From: WHSW01 sp963777775
GTDB lineage: Bacteria; Actinomycetota; Thermoleophilia; Solirubrobacterales; 70-9
NCBI GenBank assembly: GCA_963777775.1
Contig: CAVZRL010000009.1
Span: 1,178,001 to 1,242,000 of the forward strand
DNA: 64,000 nucleotides
Direction of reading: 5' to 3'
Of this stretch, positions 55,464 through 63,353 are shown one piece after another. The translations under genes and the position numbers were made by a program. Position 1 is the first letter of the stretch. Each line of letters opens with the position of its first letter. The notes below the pieces were generated by a model. That model saw only the letters and a list, made by a program, of their open reading frames with translations, ran no database searches and was not told where the DNA came from.

Positions 55464-55768
55464 CTCATCCTGCGCTGCGCCTCGATGACACCGTTCACCA
55501 GCGGGTCCGCCTCGGCGTTCTCGCGGTGCTCGCCGAGGCAAGCCGCGCCGATTTCGGCTTCATCCGCGACGCGCTCGATCTCACCGACGGCAACCTCTCG
55601 CGGCACCTGACCGTGCTGGCGGACGCCGGCCTGGTCGAAGTCGAGAAGGACCTCGCGGGCGCGCGCCCGAGAACCTGGGTCTCTGCGACCAAGGCCGGGC
55701 GAAAGGCGCTCGACGCCGAGGTCCGCGCTCTCAACGACCTGATCTCGCGCGTCAACGGCTCCCGATAG
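55460..55768 (+). CDS. Winged-helix transcriptional regulator
   Basis: 102 aa from GTG 55460: HPALRLDDTVHQRVRLGVLA, then FGFIRDALDLTDGNLSRHLTVLADAGLVEVEK (recognition helix in DGNLSRHLTVLADAGLV), a wing and LDAEVRALNDLI. Matches the PF13601-like/MarR-type wHTH family of small repressors. The frame also opens at GTG 55403, but GTG 55460 overlaps the uORF stop and starts where family members usually start. It may regulate the crotonase just downstream (inference). The stop TAG doubles as part of the next -10. Confidence 0.8.
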   Translation: MTHPALRLDDTVHQRVRLGVLAVLAEASRADFGFIRDALDLTDGNLSRHLTVLADAGLVEVEKDLAGARPRTWVSATKAGRKALDAEVRALNDLISRVNGSR

Positions 55769-55778
55769 CGTCCCCGCC

Positions 55779-56768
55779 GTGGACCTGTCGACGATGACCT
55801 ACGAGCGCGACGGGCGGATCGCGCGGATCACGCTCGACCGGCCCGAGCGCGGAAACGGGATCACGCTCGAGATGCCGGGCGAGCTCGCCGCCTGCGTCGA
55901 GCGCGCCAACCTCGACCCCGAGGTGCACGTGATCGCGCTGGCCGGCAACGGCTCCGGGTTCTGCGGGGGTTACGACCTCGTTGAATCCGCGGAGCAGAGT
56001 CACCGCGGAACCGCCAACGTTCCGCCCGCCTCCTCCCAGGGAGCGTCAGCGACCGGTGATCCCGGCGCAGCCGGGATTCGTCCGGAGGCGGCCGGGTCAG
56101 GCGAGGGACGTCCGTCCGGCTCTCCGCTCGAGCCGGCGACGATCGCTGCCAACCACGCCCCGGACGCGGTCTGGGACCCGGTGGTCGACTACCAGATGAT
56201 GTCCCGCAACGTGCGGGGATTCATGAGCTTGTTTTGGTCGGAGAAACCGGTGATCTGCAAGGTGCACGGCTACTGCGTCGCCGGCGGGACGGACATGGCG
56301 CTCTGCTCGGACCTGCTCGTGGTCGAGGACGAGGCGAAGATCGGCTATCCCCCCGCGCGGGTCTGGGGCGTGCCGACGACCGCGCTCTGGGCACACAGGG
56401 TCGGGGTCGGGCGCGCGAAACGCCTCTTGCTGACCGGCGATTCGATCTCCGGCGCCGAGGCGCTCGAGTGGGGCCTGGCGACCGAGGCGGCGCCGGCGGC
56501 GCAGCTCGACGCCCGCTTCGACGCCCTCTGCGCGCGGGTCGCGCTGCTGCCGGTCAACCAGCTCGTCATGCACAAGCTGCTCGTCAACCAGGCCGTCGCG
56601 TCGAGCGGCCTGCACGCGACCCAGGTCCTGGGCACGTTCTTCGACGGCATCGCCCGCCATACGCCGGAGGGCTTCGAGTGGGCCAGGCGCGCGGCCGAGA
56701 CCGGGTTCAAGCAGGCGGTCCGAGAGCGTGACGACCCGTTCGACGACTTCGGGCTGCGATCAGGCTGA
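55779..56768 (+). CDS. Enoyl-CoA hydratase/isomerase (crotonase) with a palindromic insertion
   Basis: 329 aa. Crotonase fold: ITLDRPERGNGITLEMPGEL, oxyanion hole Gly in GSGFCGGYDL and CVAGGTDMALCSDLLV. Homologues from memory have a shorter link between CGGYDL and WDPVVDY, so about 45 residues (roughly residues 70-115, EQSHRGTANVPPASSQGASA and on) look like an extra loop. This loop is coded by DNA dense in inverted repeats. Length is otherwise typical. GTG 55779 is leaderless (TAGCGT, overlapping the previous stop). The last 62 nt overlap the convergent VanZ gene. Confidence 0.87.
   Translation: MDLSTMTYERDGRIARITLDRPERGNGITLEMPGELAACVERANLDPEVHVIALAGNGSGFCGGYDLVESAEQSHRGTANVPPASSQGASATGDPGAAGIRPEAAGSGEGRPSGSPLEPATIAANHAPDAVWDPVVDYQMMSRNVRGFMSLFWSEKPVICKVHGYCVAGGTDMALCSDLLVVEDEAKIGYPPARVWGVPTTALWAHRVGVGRAKRLLLTGDSISGAEALEWGLATEAAPAAQLDARFDALCARVALLPVNQLVMHKLLVNQAVASSGLHATQVLGTFFDGIARHTPEGFEWARRAAETGFKQAVRERDDPFDDFGLRSG
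55985..56120 (+). repeat. Cluster of nested inverted repeats inside the crotonase gene
   Basis: TCCGCGG (55986-55992)/CCGCGGA (56003-56009), GCGGAAC/GTTCCGC (56005-56025), GCCTCC/GGAGGC (56028-56090 region), CCCGGCgcaGCCGGG (56061-56075) and GGACGTCCGTCC (56106-56117) crowd into about 130 bp and stay in frame. This resembles palindromic elements inserted into coding DNA. Confidence 0.6.
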
Positions 56769-57084
56769 GCGCGAACGCGATCCCGGCCCCGTCGACAAGC
56801 ACGTCGAGCGGATCGGAGTCGCGGCCCTCGACGAAGCTCTGGTGGTACTCGTCGCTGACCGCGTAGGCGAGCGAGAGCGCCGCTGCGACCACGAGCGCGC
56901 GGCCGCCGAGCAGCGGCGCCAGGGTCCACGCCCAGGCGGCGGCGAGCAGCGCGAACTGGATGAAGTGGGCAAGCACCCGGGTCCAGCCCGGCAGCTCGGG
57001 GGCCACCGCCGGCTGAGCGGAGAGGTAGAAGATCAGCACCATCAGCGCCAGCGGCGCGAGGGCGCGGGGAAACGCTGCGGTCAC
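56707..57084 (-). CDS. VanZ-like membrane protein
   Basis: 125 aa from GTG 57084 (GTGA overlap with the pyruvate kinase stop). Four hydrophobic segments: LAPLALMVLIFYLSAQP, LAHFIQFALLAAAWAWTL, ALVVAAALSLAYAVSDEYHQSF and a C-terminal helix. The SDEYHQSFVEGRDSDPLDVLVDGAG motif is the VanZ signature. Function in the cell envelope is unclear. Its last 62 nt overlap the crotonase gene on the other strand. Confidence 0.85.
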   Translation of the reverse strand: MTAAFPRALAPLALMVLIFYLSAQPAVAPELPGWTRVLAHFIQFALLAAAWAWTLAPLLGGRALVVAAALSLAYAVSDEYHQSFVEGRDSDPLDVLVDGAGIAFALSLIAARSRRTGRHALGPPA

Positions 57085-58508
57085 GGAACCCGATGGACCT
57101 CGAACAGGTTCGTCCCCAGCTCCTGGCTCGGGAGGCCGGCGGTGACCGCGATCAGCTCGCCGGACTTCGCCACCCCGGCCTGCTTCGCGAGCCGGGCGCA
57201 GTCGTCCAGCAGCGCGGTCAGCCCGACCCAATCGTCGGCGATCGCGCAGCGAACCCCGAACAGGAGGTTGAGCCGTCGCACCGTTGCCAGCCGCGGCGAG
57301 ATCGCCAGCACCGGCACCCGCGGGCGGTGGGCGGAGACGAGCCGCGCGGTGCGGCCGCTGCGGGTCGGGACGACGATCGCCGCCAGGTCGCCGATCGTGT
57401 AGGTGGAGGCGACCGCGGCGCGGGCGACCGAGTTGGCGACGTCGGCGGACTCGGCGAGCACGCGGTGAAAGACCCAGTCGCCGTAGGGCAGGTCGGGCTC
57501 GGTCTCGCGCGCGATCCGGTCCATCACCCGCACCGCCTCGAGCGGGTACTGACCGACCGCGGTCTCCTCGGAGAGCATCACCGCGTCGGTGCCCTGGTAG
57601 ATCGCGCCGGCGACATCGGACACCTCGGCCCGGGTCGGACGCGGCGAGCCGACCATCGAGGCGAGCATCTGGGTCGCGGTGATCGAGGGCCGCGAGAAGC
57701 GCCCGGCCAGCGCCAGCAGCCGGCGCTGGAGCTTCGGCACCTGCTCGATCGGCAGCTCGATCCCGAGGTCGCCGCGGGCGATCATCACCCCCGCGGTCAC
57801 CGCCTTGATGATCTCCTCGGCATGGTCGGCCGCCTCGGGCTTCTCGATCTTGACGATCACCGGGATGTCGGCGCCCGCGGTTCGCACCCGCCGCTCGACG
57901 GCCGCGACGTCCTCGGCGCGGCGCACGAAAGAGATCGCGAGCAGGTCGATCTCCTGCTCGATCGCGAAATCGACCCACTCGAGGTCGGTGCGCCCGGCGG
58001 CGGGCAGGGTGACGGCGGCGCCGGGCAGGTTGACGCCCTGGTGTGAGGCGACCCGGCCCCCGACCTCGACCGTGCAGCGCACCTCGTCGTCTCCGCACTC
58101 GAGCACCCGGAGCCGGATCCGGCCGTCCGCGATGTAGATCTCACTGCCTGCCGAGACCGCCGAGGGCAGGGCGTCGTAGGAGACCGAGAGCCGCTCGGGG
58201 GTCCCGAGCACGTCGTCGGTGGTGAGCGTGATCTCGCTCCCGGGCCGCAACCCGACGATCCCGCCCTCGACCTCGTCGAGGCGCAGCTTCGGCCCCGGCA
58301 GGTCGCCGAGGATCCCGACCTCCGTCCCGATCCGTTGGGCGGCGGCACGGGCCATCGCGACGTTCTCGACGTGGTCGCTGCGGGTGCCGTGTGAGAAGTT
58401 GAACCGGAACACGTCGACCCCGGCCTCGATCAGCTCGGCCATCATCGCGGTGCTCCGCGTGGCGGGCCCGATCGTGGCGACGATCTTGGTGCGGCGGTGG
58501 TCGTTCAC
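57081..58508 (-). CDS. pyk: Pyruvate kinase
   Basis: 475-aa enzyme of the last step of glycolysis, PEP + ADP to pyruvate + ATP. Motifs: VFRFNFSHGTRSDH, ILGDLPGPKLRL, FVRRAEDVAAVE, VIVKIEKPEAADH, VMIARGDLGIELP (Mg/K site) and ITATQMLASMVGSPRPTRAE, with the C-terminal allosteric domain from about 340. GTG 58508 overlaps the P-type ATPase stop (GTGA). The open frame continues much further upstream but only antisense to the ATPase gene. Coupled to VanZ downstream. Confidence 0.95.
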   Translation of the reverse strand: MNDHRRTKIVATIGPATRSTAMMAELIEAGVDVFRFNFSHGTRSDHVENVAMARAAAQRIGTEVGILGDLPGPKLRLDEVEGGIVGLRPGSEITLTTDDVLGTPERLSVSYDALPSAVSAGSEIYIADGRIRLRVLECGDDEVRCTVEVGGRVASHQGVNLPGAAVTLPAAGRTDLEWVDFAIEQEIDLLAISFVRRAEDVAAVERRVRTAGADIPVIVKIEKPEAADHAEEIIKAVTAGVMIARGDLGIELPIEQVPKLQRRLLALAGRFSRPSITATQMLASMVGSPRPTRAEVSDVAGAIYQGTDAVMLSEETAVGQYPLEAVRVMDRIARETEPDLPYGDWVFHRVLAESADVANSVARAAVASTYTIGDLAAIVVPTRSGRTARLVSAHRPRVPVLAISPRLATVRRLNLLFGVRCAIADDWVGLTALLDDCARLAKQAGVAKSGELIAVTAGLPSQELGTNLFEVHRVP

Positions 58509-60994
58509 CGCAGGGTCTCGGTCGGCGCGGTCGCGGTCGGCGGCTCCGCGACCGGCTCGAACTCGCCGGTCTTCGGCGTGTGGGTCGGCGCCGGGCCGCC
58601 GTCGTCGAGTTGCTCGCCCTCGGCCAGCTCGAGTCGCTGCACGAAGGGCAGCCGCCAGGCGGCGCCGGCGAGTCCGAGCCCGATCGCGACGAAGGCGAGG
58701 GCGAGGAACCACTGCCCGCCGGAGAGCAGCTCGAGCTCGAAGAATTCGCGCACGGGCTCGGCTGCGAGGATGAGCGCGAAGATCGCCCCCAGGCCGGCGA
58801 CCAGGGCGAGCATGTAGCTCTGCACCGTGATGTGCTCGCGGCCTGGGCCGCGCTCGAGCAGGACGATGAAGCAGAGCCCGAGCACGATCAGGGTGGTGGT
58901 CGCGGCCGTGCGGCCCTCGTTCAGGGTCCCGGCGAAGACCCCGTCGACGAAGAAGAACGAGAGCAGTGAAGCGATCCCCATCGCGATCCCGGCCGGGACC
59001 GCAAACGCCGCCAGCGCCCGCAGCAGCCGACCGCGGTAAAGCGGCCCCTCGCTGGGCGCGAGCGCGAGCACGAACGAGGGCACGCCGATGGTCAGGAAGG
59101 CTGCGACGGTCAGCTGGCGGGGCAGGAATGGGAAGGCGAAGCCGAAGATCGCCGTCAACGTGATCAGGAAGCCGGCGTAGACGGACTTGGTCAGGTAGAG
59201 CCGGCCGAGGCGGTGGATGTTGCGGGCGATCCGCCGTCCCTCGGCGACCGCGCGGGGCAGCATCGAGAACTGGTCGCGGAGCAGCACGATGTCGGCGATC
59301 CCCTTGTTGATCTGGCTCCCGGAGCCCATCGCGACAGCGAGCCGCGCGCGCTTCAGCGCCGGGACGTCGTTGACGCCGTCCCCGATCATCGCCACGAAGC
59401 GCCCGCCCTCGGCCAGCGCCCCGACCAGCGACTGCTTCTGCTCTGGCGAAATCCGGCAAAAGACGGTGTTGCGCTCGGCCGCCTCGCCGAGACCGGCCTT
59501 GTCGTCGGGCAGCGCCGACCCCTCGATCACCCCGGCCTCCCGAGGCACGCCGACCGCCTGGGCGACGGCGGTCACGGTCTCGCGGGCGTCGCCGGAGATC
59601 AGCTTCAGGTCGACCTGCTGGGAGCGCATGAACTCGATCGTCGCGGCGGCGTCCGGGCGCAGGGTCTCTTCGAGTACGACCAGCGCGGTCGGCTCGAGCG
59701 GCGGTGGGCCCTGCGAGGCCGGGTCGGAGGGGAGCGGCGCGCTGGTGCGGGCGAATGCCACCACCCGGCGGCCCGCTGCGGTGTGCTCGGCAAGCGCGTG
59801 CTTGAGCGCCCCGGGCAGGGCAAGGCGACCGGCGTCGATCAGCACGTCGGGAGCCCCGAGCACGTAGCTGGCCCCGTTCAGGGTCAATCCGCTCCACTTC
59901 CAGGCCGAGGAAAACGGGACCTCGGCGCTGACCGCCGCCGCCCTCGCCGGATAGCGCCCGGCGATCGTCTCCAGGGTCCGGTTGCGCTCTCCGGCCGAGG
60001 CGGCGAAGGTGGCCAGCGCGTGCTCGGCCGCCGCCGGCCCGGCGGGGTCGGCGACCTCGACCTTGACCAGCTCGAGGCTGCCGTCGGTCAGGGTGCCGGT
60101 CTTGTCGACGCAGATCGTGTCGACCGCGGCGAGCGCCTCGGTCGCGGCCATCTGCTGGACCAGCGTGTGCTGGCGCGCGAGCCGCACCGCGGCGACCGCC
60201 AGGGTGACGCTCATCAGCAGCACCAGCCCCTCGGGGATCAGGGTGACCAGGCCCGCGGTCGCTTCCTGGGCCGCCTCGCGGAAGCCCTTGTCGTGGAGGC
60301 TGAAGCCGAGCAGGGTGACGGCGGCGATCGGAGCCAGCGCGATCGTCGTCACCTTCAGCACCTGGTTGACCTCGAGCTGAAGCGGGGAGGGCGGGTGGCG
60401 AAACTCGCGCGCCTCGCCGGCGACCTTCTCCGCGTAGCTGTCCTCCCGCACCGCGTCGACCTCGTACTGGCCCGATCCGGACAGCCCGTACGAGCCGGAG
60501 AGCATGCGCTCGCCCGGGCGCTTGCGGATCCCGTCCGACTCGCCGGTGAGCAGCGACTCGTCGACGGTCAGTCCACGGGAGTCGACCACCGGCCCGTCGG
60601 CGACCACCTGGTCGCCCGGCTCGACCCGAACCAGATCTCCCGGGACGATCTCGTCTGCGTGCAGCTCGAGCAGTCGCCCGTCGCGCATCACCTTCGCCCG
60701 CGGCGCGACCAGCAGCGCGAGGCGGTCGAGCGTCTCCTTCGCCTTCAGCTCCTGGCGGATCCCGATCGCCGAGTTGACGATCGCGATCAGGCCGAAGATC
60801 GCGTCAGCCCAGAGCCCGAGCGAGAGGATGAGGATGAAGAAGCCGCCGATGATCGCGTTGAACAGCGTCAGCGTGTTGGCGAGCACGATGCTGCTCACCG
60901 AGCGGCTGGTCTGCGGCTCGCGCGGGCCGAGCCGATCGAGGCGCCGGGCGGCTTCCGCGCTCGAGAGCCCGTGACTCGTTGCCGCCGCTTCCAC
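58505..60994 (-). CDS. P-type cation-transporting ATPase (CtpE-like)
   Basis: 829 aa with about 8-10 helices: A domain TGES in DESLLTGESDGI, TM4 IPEGLVLLMSVTLAVA, phosphorylated Asp in ICVDKTGTLTDGS (about residue 297), and the P-domain MIGDGVNDVPALKRARL. TLIPEGLV and the spacing before DKTGTLT are as in mycobacterial CtpE, a Ca2+ ATPase. Long Pro/Glu-rich tail (from about 790). GTG 60994 has a TAGATG/TTAGAT box 5-6 nt upstream. First gene of the coupled unit ATPase, pyruvate kinase, VanZ. Confidence 0.9.
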   Translation of the reverse strand: MEAAATSHGLSSAEAARRLDRLGPREPQTSRSVSSIVLANTLTLFNAIIGGFFILILSLGLWADAIFGLIAIVNSAIGIRQELKAKETLDRLALLVAPRAKVMRDGRLLELHADEIVPGDLVRVEPGDQVVADGPVVDSRGLTVDESLLTGESDGIRKRPGERMLSGSYGLSGSGQYEVDAVREDSYAEKVAGEAREFRHPPSPLQLEVNQVLKVTTIALAPIAAVTLLGFSLHDKGFREAAQEATAGLVTLIPEGLVLLMSVTLAVAAVRLARQHTLVQQMAATEALAAVDTICVDKTGTLTDGSLELVKVEVADPAGPAAAEHALATFAASAGERNRTLETIAGRYPARAAAVSAEVPFSSAWKWSGLTLNGASYVLGAPDVLIDAGRLALPGALKHALAEHTAAGRRVVAFARTSAPLPSDPASQGPPPLEPTALVVLEETLRPDAAATIEFMRSQQVDLKLISGDARETVTAVAQAVGVPREAGVIEGSALPDDKAGLGEAAERNTVFCRISPEQKQSLVGALAEGGRFVAMIGDGVNDVPALKRARLAVAMGSGSQINKGIADIVLLRDQFSMLPRAVAEGRRIARNIHRLGRLYLTKSVYAGFLITLTAIFGFAFPFLPRQLTVAAFLTIGVPSFVLALAPSEGPLYRGRLLRALAAFAVPAGIAMGIASLLSFFFVDGVFAGTLNEGRTAATTTLIVLGLCFIVLLERGPGREHITVQSYMLALVAGLGAIFALILAAEPVREFFELELLSGGQWFLALAFVAIGLGLAGAAWRLPFVQRLELAEGEQLDDGGPAPTHTPKTGEFEPVAEPPTATAPTETLR

Positions 60995-61044
60995 GAACCC
61001 ATCTAAACAGAGCGCCCAGCGCTACGATCGCGCGCATACGCACT

Positions 61045-61839
61045 TTGCTGGCCGGGCGCGAGAAGCAAGTCGTGCTGGTCGCGGTCGCGGTTGCGACCCT
61101 GGCCTTCCCGGCGACGGCGGCGGCCTCCCTCGACGTTGCGATCGCCCACACAGAGTCGGCCGATCCGGTGCACAAGGGGACCCTGGTCACCTACACGACG
61201 ACGGTCACGAACCAGGGCACCGAGACGTTCGAAGGCACCGGTCTCGACCTGTTCGGGCTCGGGGCGGGGAACTCACAGGCGGTCCCGAATCCGTACCGGT
61301 CGGCGACCCCGTCGCAGGGAAGCTGCGTGATCGAACCCGCCGGCGAGTACCAGCAGGCGCTCTGCGACCTGGGCTCGATCGCCCCCGGAGGCAGCGCGCG
61401 GGTCGTCTCGGTGGTCGAGGCGAACGTCTCGACCGACAACGTCGCCGGGCTGCTGATCTGCGACTTCGGACCGCTCTCCTGCCAGGCCTTCTCCGACGCG
61501 GACCCCTCCGATGACGAGGCGCACGAGCGGACGACGGTGATCGTCCCGCCGGTGCTCGAGGGCTCGCCGAAGCTGAAGCTCAAGGGCCTGCCCGACGGAT
61601 GCCTCGCCGCCGACACGCGGATCAGGGCGAAGGCCAAGATCAGCAAGGTGAAGGAGATCAAGGCGAAGCTGATCGGTCGTAACGTCTCCGAGCGACTCGG
61701 GCGGGCCGATGGCAACAAGCTCAAGTTCACGCTCGACGCCGACGAGCTCGAGCAGGCCCGCTTCTACGAGCTGAACGTGAACGTGACTCGCAAGCGAGGG
61801 CCGGGAATCAAGCGCTCGGTGGAGCTCCAGCGCTGCTAG
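61045..61839 (+). CDS. Secreted beta-sandwich (DUF11-like) protein
   Basis: 264 aa from TTG 61045: signal peptide (QVVLVAVAVATLAFPATAAA), a DUF11-type domain (VTYTTTVTNQGTETFEGTGL, GPLSCQAFSDADPSDDEAHE), and a C-terminal domain PKLKLKGLPDGCLAADTRIR rich in Lys, reminiscent of the tails of the propeller proteins at 27-31 kb. Four Cys in the first domain suggest disulfides. The start is uncertain; a TACGAT box lies at 61023-61028. Divergent from the P-type ATPase gene. Confidence 0.72.
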   Translation: MLAGREKQVVLVAVAVATLAFPATAAASLDVAIAHTESADPVHKGTLVTYTTTVTNQGTETFEGTGLDLFGLGAGNSQAVPNPYRSATPSQGSCVIEPAGEYQQALCDLGSIAPGGSARVVSVVEANVSTDNVAGLLICDFGPLSCQAFSDADPSDDEAHERTTVIVPPVLEGSPKLKLKGLPDGCLAADTRIRAKAKISKVKEIKAKLIGRNVSERLGRADGNKLKFTLDADELEQARFYELNVNVTRKRGPGIKRSVELQRC

Positions 61840-61843
61840 CCGG

Positions 61844-63295
61844 CTAGAGGTGAAAGCGCCGGTGGTGCTGGTGGTGGGCCGGATCGGGCGGGGGCGCCTG
61901 CGGCCCGGCCGGGGCGCGGACGAGGAGCCAGGTCAGCACCGTGCCGATGCCCATGACCACGATCGGCGCCCAGAGCGCATCGGCGATCGCGCCTGCGTCG
62001 GCGGCCGCGCCCTTGGCGCCGGAGTCGGGCAGCGCCGACTGGAAGATCGCGCTCGAGACCGCCAACAGCAGTGCCCCGGCGAGCACCCGGAGCATCGCCA
62101 GCACCCCGGAGGCGATGCCCGCCTTCGAGCGCGGCATCGCCGCCATCGCGGCGACCGACATCGGGGCGTAGACGAGCGCCAGCGCGATCCCGAAGCAGAG
62201 GAAGCCGGGGAGCAGCGCGAGGTAAGAGGCGGAGTCCTCGGCCAGCGCCTGGAGCACGAGGCCCGCGATCCCGAACAGCATCCCGGCCGTCATCGTCACG
62301 CGTGGCCCGAGACGATCGATCAGCCGGCCCGAGAACGGCGAGAAGGCGACCATCGGAGCGGTGATCGGAAGCACCATCGCTCCCGCCGCCGCCGCCGAGT
62401 AGCCGAGCTCGTCCTGTAGGTACTGAGGCTGGAAGAACATCACCGCCCAATAGGAGCCGACCAGCGCGAAGGCGGCGGCGCTGGCGCCGAGATAGGGACG
62501 GTTGTGGAACAGCGTGAAGTCGACCAGCGGGTCCTCGCGCCGGCGCTCGAGCAGGCAGAACCCGCAGAGGACCGCGCCGCCGCCGCCGAGCAGCGCCAGC
62601 GTCCGGGCCGAGCCCCAGCCCCACTCGTCCGCCTCGACGAGCCCGAAGACGACCGCCGTGAGCCCGACCGCGAGCACGACAACGCCCGCCAAGTCGACCC
62701 GGCGCGGGGCGTCGGGATCGCGCGACTCCTCGCCGCGCGCGAGCAGGATCGCGATCCCCGCGGCGGCCACCGGGACGTTGATGAAGAAGATCCAGCGCCA
62801 GCTCGCCGCCTCGATCAGCAGGCCGCCGATCAGCGGTCCGACCGCGAGCGCGATCGCCGAGACGGCGGCCCACACGCCGAGCGCTCGCGCCTGCTGGTCT
62901 GGCGGGAAGGCATGCGCGGTGAGCGCCAGCGAGAGCGAGAGGAGCGCCGCTCCGCCGATTCCCTGCACGACCCGCCCCGCGATCAGCATCCCCTCGGAGT
63001 CGGCGCTACCGGAGACCACCGAGCCGACCGCGAAGGCGACCATGCCGATCACGAAGACGAGCCGGCGGCCGCGAATGTCACCGAGCCGTCCGGCGGTGAT
63101 CACGGTCGCGGTCAGCGCCAGCAGGTAGGCGTTCTGGATCCACTGCAGGCCGTCGAGGCCGGTGTCGAGATCGGCCCGGATCGCCGGCAGCGCAAGCACG
63201 ACGACGGTCGAGTCGAGCATCAGCACGAACAGCCCTGCGCAGGAGCCGACCAGCACCCACCACGGGTTGGCCCGGCGCGGGGAAGCGGTCGGCAT
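61844..63295 (-). CDS. MFS drug/efflux transporter, DHA2 (14-TM EmrB/QacA) family
   Basis: 483 aa with 14 predicted helices. Motif A in GRLGDIRGRRLVFVIGM, motif C in ALAVGPLIGGLLIEAASWRWIFFIN and the first helix LDSTVVVLALPAIRADLD typical of EmrB/QacA. Exports drugs or metabolites by H+ antiport. C-terminal tail is His-rich (HHQHHRRFHL), which may bind metal. Leaderless: TAGGCT lies 6 nt before ATG 63295. Convergent and 4 nt from the secreted-protein gene. Confidence 0.93.
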   Translation of the reverse strand: MPTASPRRANPWWVLVGSCAGLFVLMLDSTVVVLALPAIRADLDTGLDGLQWIQNAYLLALTATVITAGRLGDIRGRRLVFVIGMVAFAVGSVVSGSADSEGMLIAGRVVQGIGGAALLSLSLALTAHAFPPDQQARALGVWAAVSAIALAVGPLIGGLLIEAASWRWIFFINVPVAAAGIAILLARGEESRDPDAPRRVDLAGVVVLAVGLTAVVFGLVEADEWGWGSARTLALLGGGGAVLCGFCLLERRREDPLVDFTLFHNRPYLGASAAAFALVGSYWAVMFFQPQYLQDELGYSAAAAGAMVLPITAPMVAFSPFSGRLIDRLGPRVTMTAGMLFGIAGLVLQALAEDSASYLALLPGFLCFGIALALVYAPMSVAAMAAMPRSKAGIASGVLAMLRVLAGALLLAVSSAIFQSALPDSGAKGAAADAGAIADALWAPIVVMGIGTVLTWLLVRAPAGPQAPPPDPAHHQHHRRFHL

Positions 63296-63353
63296 CGCGC
63301 GAGCCTAGATGCTCTGGTTCGCGACTCGGCCCGACGGGTAGGATCGCGGGCCA

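Noticed and set aside
57081..59897. A 938-codon frame that contains pyruvate kinase plus a long N-terminal extension
   Set aside because: The first 460 codons are antisense-like Arg/Ala/Gly translation of the P-type ATPase gene; GTG 58508 with a GTGA overlap is the real start.
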